From Leptodactylus fallax (taxonomy: Eukaryota > Chordata > Amphibia > Anura > Leptodactylidae), in contig CAMRHE010000157.1 of the NCBI GenBank assembly GCA_947044405.1, positions 3,176,501 to 3,240,500 on the forward strand: a stretch of 64,000 bases of DNA, given 5' to 3'. Within the stretch, counting starts at the first letter, position 1. The number at the start of each line of letters is the position of its first letter. Below are positions 59,281 to 64,000 of this stretch, one piece after another. The translations under genes were made by a program, and so were the position numbers. The notes beneath the pieces are model-generated. The model had not been told where the DNA came from. It saw only the letters and a program-made list of their open reading frames with translations, and did no database searches.

Positions 59281-59427
59281 AATGACCAATAGAAATATGC
59301 CAATAAAGGCCAGGTGAAGTAATCCTAATTAAACTTGCATCACACAACTTTATATATTCTCCCTCTATCAGCCATCCACCACTTGTTACAGTTCGGCTTA
59401 CATTGTTCAGTCTATATACGTTCAGCG

Positions 59428-60338
59428 ATGCCTCGGACTTGCATTAATAAAGCAGATATTTTCTGATGTATATGTGGCGAAGTGACTTTTGCATCACAAA
59501 AGCAAAGTTTGACTCCCATGGTTAGGAAAGCCTACCACCTGTAGTTCAGCTGCAAAATAGGAGATCAGGACAAGAGTTGGGCTCCACACACATACTGTAA
59601 TAGATGTTCATCAAACCTCACACAGTGGTTTTAACGGGAAAAGACAATCTATGCCTTTTGCAGTGCCAATGGTCTGGAGAGAGGCAACTGACCATACTGC
59701 CAATTGCTACTTCTGCATGGTCCCTCCAATTGGGAAAGGAATTTTGAATAAAAAGAAGTGGACTTTACAGTATCCAAATATTCCATCTGTGATACGCCCA
59801 GTAGCTCATTCAGAAGTATTGCCAGTTCCGAAAGCACCAGAAACAATTTCACTCGATTCCACTGAGGAAGAAAAAGAAGAAGCATGTGGTCATGAACCAT
59901 CTACCTCGCACAATGAAGATTTTCTTTCATCAATCTCCACCGAACCACACCTTATATCGCAAAGTAAATTTAACAATCTTGTTAGAGATCTAGATCTGCC
60001 CAAGAGTAAGGCAGAGCTCTGTAGTTTCCAGACTTCAACAGTGGAATCTGCTAGCAGATGATGTTCGGATTTCTTTGTTCTGGGACCGTCAAAAGTATCT
60101 TGTCCAATTCTTCAAGGAGGGTGATCTTGTTGCATGCAATAACCTCTGCAGTTTAATGGAAGCTCTCAACATCAGCCATAATCCAGATGAGTGGAGGCTA
60201 TTTATCGATTCATCCAAGCTGAGTCTTAAAGCTGTCTTACTGCACAATGGAAATGTACTACCATCAGTTATAATCTATACAATTTACATAACAGTAAAAC
60301 GAGAATTCTTCAATATCATAGAAACTAGAGCCAATTGA
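59428..60338 (+). pseudogene. Multi-copy-type gene of unknown function, broken and truncated
   Basis: I recognise the wording as that of uncharacterised, multi-copy animal proteins that look transposon-associated; no function is known to me. The first ATG (59428) opens MPRTCINKADIF. The frame then breaks, resumes at 59651 with MPFAVPMVWREATDHTANCY, where Cys and other residues suggest a metal-binding fold, and runs through an acidic linker (DSTEEEKEEACG) and STEPHLISQSKFNNLVRDLD. After another shift, near 60062, it reads FWDRQKYLVQFF, then DEWRLFIDSSKLSLKAVLLH, and is lost at about 60338. At least three frameshifts or stops are present. There are no intron signals, so it could be a retrocopy or a transposon remnant. 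Confidence 0.65.
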
Positions 60339-60783
60339 CAGTTTTCCTTGTGATATTTGAATTCAGCACATGAAAATCATTAAGAAATAGCTAATTTTAT
60401 TTCTGAACCAAACAACTTTTGACTTGTGCTACCTGTTCTGCTCTCCACAACTTATCTTCACCCCTCATTCATTGGCCACATGACTGTGATATCCCCCCAG
60501 GTCCATCTTCGGCTGTTTTCTCCACTGTCTGGCTCCCTATAGCTGTGCAGGGGATTAGCTGTTTAGGTGACATGATGTTCAGTGGGGGCCGATACCACTG
60601 TACTGTTTGTTCTATGGTTAAAGTGGTCTTGCCAGGTCCTGAACCCCATAGCAGCTTCTATTGTGGAAGTTACCTTACTTTGGCTAGAAAATATTAGATT
60701 TACTCTAAACATAGTTGCCAATACTTAAAATGGGTGGGAAGGGGCCTGGCCAACCACAAAATGGGCATGGTGTGGACAAACAT
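60339..60783. other. Intergenic, nothing recognised
   Basis: No motif of the upstream pseudogene continues here and no gene is supported. Confidence 0.4.
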
Positions 60784-60787
60784 TTAA

Positions 60788-60985
60788 AGGAGTTGTCACA
60801 TTAAAGACACTTATTCCCTATCCATAGTATAGGGGATAACTGTCAGATCGCTGGGGACCCAATTCCCAGGACCCCGGCAATTAGGAGAATGGGGGGCTGA
60901 AAGTCCCCCATGCCTCCTTGTGAATGGAGTGCCACTGTGCTTGTGCCCCATTTACTGCTTACATGTCCTTAATGGGAAAACCCTG
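60788..60985. mobile_element. 198-bp TTAA MITE
   Basis: AGGAGTTGTCACATTAAAG at left and GGGAAAACCCTG at right are flanked by TTAA at 60784-60787 and 60986-60989. It is of the AGGGGTT type. Confidence 0.7.
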
Positions 60986-61175
60986 TTAAACCCCAGTGGG
61001 TGATCTTGGGTGTAAAAGGGTTGTTCTTGGGTTGTGTGTGGGGCCAGAGAAGGGGATTAAAATCTCCTGGAATTTTGTTACCAAGTATGACTATAATGTA
61101 TCCATTTATCTACCCCTACTAGGATGCAGTGGTGTTCGGTCTACTAGCTCCACCACAATCTCTGGTTCCATCTAG

Positions 61176-61397
61176 GAGAGATTATTATTCCACCATGTGC
61201 TTGGCTTTGGAAGCTATGGAAAGGTCCTGATGGTGGAGGATACTTTAACCCGCCGAGAATACGCTGTGAAGATCATCAGCAAGAGAGCCCTGCTAGCCGG
61301 AGCGACTGAGGTGGATGTCATGGTGGAGAGGTGTGTCCTACGGCTGGCATCTGGTAGCCCCTTCCTCGTCCATGCAGACTTTGGATTTCAGACCAAG
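61176..61397 (+). CDS. Protein kinase exon (PKC-like, N-lobe)
   Basis: This is one internal exon of a serine/threonine kinase gene. It encodes 74 residues of the ATP-binding lobe. It starts ERLLFHHV, then has the glycine loop LGFGSYGKV and the ATP-anchoring lysine in YAVKIISK. The helix-C region is DVMVERCVL, with a candidate salt-bridge Glu, followed by SPFLVHADFGFQTK. The order and the closing FQTK resemble PKC-type AGC kinases. A TCTAG acceptor ends at 61175 and an AAG/GTATGA donor starts at 61398. The length of 222 bp is a multiple of three (phase 0). No other exon is seen within 2.6 kb downstream; introns in this DNA are full of repeats, so that is not surprising. The subfamily is inference. 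The frame is clean, so a functional gene is likely. Confidence 0.85.
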
Positions 61398-61665
61398 GTA
61401 TGATTGAGACTACACCATATTAACATATGTCACTACATACATTACACGCTTCACTATTCTATGTAGAATACGTTGGAAGGACATGCATTAAAATCATTGG
61501 GCGGCACTGTGTTTAGCACTAAAATACTGAACTACTACCCATTTTAGCAATTAGCTGCCTCTGAAACAAATCTGGCAATAAGGGTGTGTACTTATCTTCA
61601 AAATTTGTATGAATTACATTGATAAATGCTTAGTATATAGGTGAGGGTACAAGGGGCAAAATTAA

Positions 61666-62502
61666 AGGGGTTCTCTGGGACTTTTTAATTGATGACCTAT
61701 CCTTAGGACAGGTCATCAATTGATGATCTGTGGGGGTTCAATATCCGTGACCCCTGTTGTACATCCACTGTATGAAGCAGCAACAGCACTGTTTGGACAA
61801 CACTTCCGCTTCACAGGCCCTGGGACGTCATATTCATCAGTCAGATAGGCTGATCACAGCTCAGTCCCATTCAAATCAATGGGTGAAGCTGTAATACTAA
61901 GCACAGCTTCTGTATATATGTGCGGTGCTGTGCTTGTTAATTTGTAAAAGAGGCTGTAGCATTCACCTGAACACTGTCTGACCCCTGCTGATCTTTAATT
62001 GGTGACCAATCTTAAAGAGGACCTTTCACCATTTGCACCAAGCCTACTTCTTTGCATCCATTAATAGGCATCACTCCACTGATTCCAGCGCAGTTGGTAT
62101 TTTTTTTGTAGACCCCACCGTTCCGAAGCAAACAGTACAGATAATTTTGATGCCTGATGTGCTATTTATACTTTGTACTGTTAGGTGGGCAGAAGCAGGC
62201 AAGGGGAGTGATTCTGAGCTCTGACATTGTCCACCTCTGATTGGAGCTCTGAATCATGCCCCCTTTCCTGCTCCTGCCTGGCACTGCCCACCTTACAGTA
62301 TAAAGCCTATGTAGCATATCAGGCGCCAAAACTAACTGCACTGATTGCTCAGGAATGGTGTGGACTAGAAAAAAAACAAACAACTGCACTGGAATCAGTG
62401 GAGCAGCAGCTATTAACAGATGTTTAAAACTGTAGTTGTTGGAGGTTGTAAAAGATCCTCTTTAAACAAAGGTAATTATTTAAAAAGCCCAAGAAAACCC
62501 CT
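61666..62502. mobile_element. TTAA MITE hosting a second TTAA MITE
   Basis: AGGGGTTCTCTGGGACTTTT at left pairs with AAAAAGCCCAAGAAAACCCCT at right, with TTAA at 61662-61665 and 62503-62506. It lies in the intron after the kinase exon, if the gene continues downstream. The right arm is interrupted by the element at 62016-62461. Confidence 0.78.
62016..62461. mobile_element. 446-bp TTAA MITE, AGAGGACC family, nested
   Basis: AGAGGACCTTTCACCATTTG at left and GTAAAAGATCCTCT at right are flanked by perfect TTAA at 62012-62015 and 62462-62465. Same family as 49103-49702. Removing it restores the right arm of the host MITE. Confidence 0.85.
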
Positions 62503-62506
62503 TTAA

Positions 62507-64000
62507 TAGAATTACAACTGCCATCAAAAAAGGAGCAGATTTTGACACCTGCCAGTTTTGCACCAAGAATTGTGTCTTTTTATAATTTTTCCGTGGCTCA
62601 TAGTACTTTGTAAAAAAACAAAATGTGGGTGGGACCAGGTGGTATGGGGTGTTGCTTTCTCAGCCTGATTTATTTTACATTATTAAGCAGAAAATTGGCA
62701 CCTGAAATATACTCCAGCTCCTAATTTCTGGCACACATATTTCCCAAGATGCATCACTATTATTAAATGGACGCATCTGGCAACAGCAGTGAAAAGATTG
62801 CACCACTCTAATGACTGTCCTTCTATGTTTCAAGCAAATGTTTTTACATAGTTAACTCAATTTTTGCGTACAATATGTGGGTTTTAATAAATTGTATCAG
62901 CTTTGGTGCTCTTTTTTAAATCTCTTGTTCCTGCACATAGATTTCTGTTACAGGAAATCTGACACAAGCGGCCGTTTGATGTCAGTGTTCTTTTGTACAT
63001 GTAATGTTGTAATGTCAGATTTTTAGCAACACATATGTCTGAGCAGCAACAAAGAGATTTCACACAGAGCATTTTTTGGAAAAATGGCAGGTTTTTATTT
63101 TATGTGTTTTTCCATGTTTTTTTTTGCAAAAAAATGAAAGTTGAAACACACTGTAAACAGTTGGGGAGTTTATTATGGTGGCTAAGCCTCTGGCCTAAAA
63201 TGGCTGCGTTTTAGGCCCTATTTTAAAAGTAGTGCTACAAGGGGCATACATTAGATGGAATAGGGAATGACTTAAAGGGGTTTTCCTAAGAACATAACCA
63301 TATTTAAATTTATAGACAATCAAAACATGTTTGCAAATAATAAAAAATTTTGCATAGTTTTAAAGATTTTCTGCAGTGCCAGGCGCGCCATAGCAGGAAA
63401 TGGAGCACCAGTCACACAAGCACACTCGTGCTCCAGTGACCCCGGACATGGGGCACTTTAGGTTCCCCATTCTCCTGATCACTGGGGAAGGGGGAACAGC
63501 ATGGTCAGACCCAGAGCAATCCTGCGGATAGGATGATGTCTCCCTAATGGGACAACCTAGTACTTAGGTAGGGTATCAGGCTGCCATTAAATAGTGACAG
63601 GAATGTCAATCACACCGTACAAGGTTTTATTTAGTACAATAACTGCATGGCTAGATGAAGGTGCTCACAGCCACCTGTAACTAAGTGCCCTGTTGTTTTA
63701 GTGTAAAATTCTGATACAAAGTAAACCAACTAATGGATGGTATAAACTTAGACGAGTGTAGCAGATTTACCATCGGGTATCAGACACAGTGATAAATCTC
63801 ATTTTCAAACTGTCTAGTCTAAATTTACACTGTCTAATAGTAAATGTGAGCCAGTGCTTTATTCTGCCATTTTAGTGTATTTCTTTGGGTTTGTGCCATT
63901 TTTCAAAATGACACAAACCCGTGGGTACAGTGGTTTTGTTACATTTTACCTACAGACTTCTCTATAGGACTTGGAGAAAACAAAAAAAAAACGTTAAAAA
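62507..64000. other. Intronic or intergenic, one repeat fragment
   Basis: No second kinase exon was found. At 63274-63330 TTAAAGGGGTTTTCCTAAG begins another AGGGGTT-type element whose right end I cannot place. Confidence 0.4.

Overview
This window looks like repeat-dense vertebrate nuclear DNA, most probably from a frog. The basis is AT-rich intergenic sequence, long-TIR Tc1 transposons, many hairpin MITEs with TTA or TTAA target duplications, CR1- and L2-like LINE fragments, hAT ends, and a kinase exon with normal splice sites. The frog assignment is inference from the repeat types, and no species can be named. There are no bacterial-style operons, no RNA genes I can support and no CRISPR array.

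The only convincing host gene piece is one 222-bp exon at 61176-61397 (+). It encodes the ATP-binding lobe of a PKC-like (AGC) protein kinase. A broken, multi-copy-type gene of unknown function lies at 59428-60338.

Layout. 0-11 kb: hairpin MITEs, a CR1-like fragment split by Tc1 copy 1 (2381-3912), a TTAA MITE next to a Tc1 MITE, and a hAT-like MITE. 11.4-13.7 kb: hairpins and an L2-like LINE on the minus strand with an (ATT)n tail. 13.7-22.9 kb: one minus-strand CR1-like LINE broken apart by a solo LTR at its 3' edge, a hairpin MITE, and a 7.5-kb Ty3/gypsy-type LTR retrotransposon (15191-22649). 24.4-25.4 kb: a decayed piggyBac element. 27-34 kb: three Tc1 elements from three families, with a deletion derivative of one at 37.8 kb. 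36-60 kb: hairpins, hAT elements, a Tc1-like relic, two minisatellites and a small retroposed repeat. 60.8-62.5 kb: TTAA MITEs, one nested in another.

The strangest signal is in the LTR retrotransposon. From the first base of the 5' LTR to about 20 kb the plus strand is strongly and patchily depleted of T (about 3% T at 18001-18240), whereas the 3' LTR of the same element is normal. Side-by-side reading of the two LTRs shows that most differences are missing or replaced T. Every stop codon and its reverse complement contains T, so the loss opens all six frames and creates spurious ORFs of up to 484 codons. I favour an assembly or consensus defect confined to a multicopy element over biology, but raw reads would settle it.
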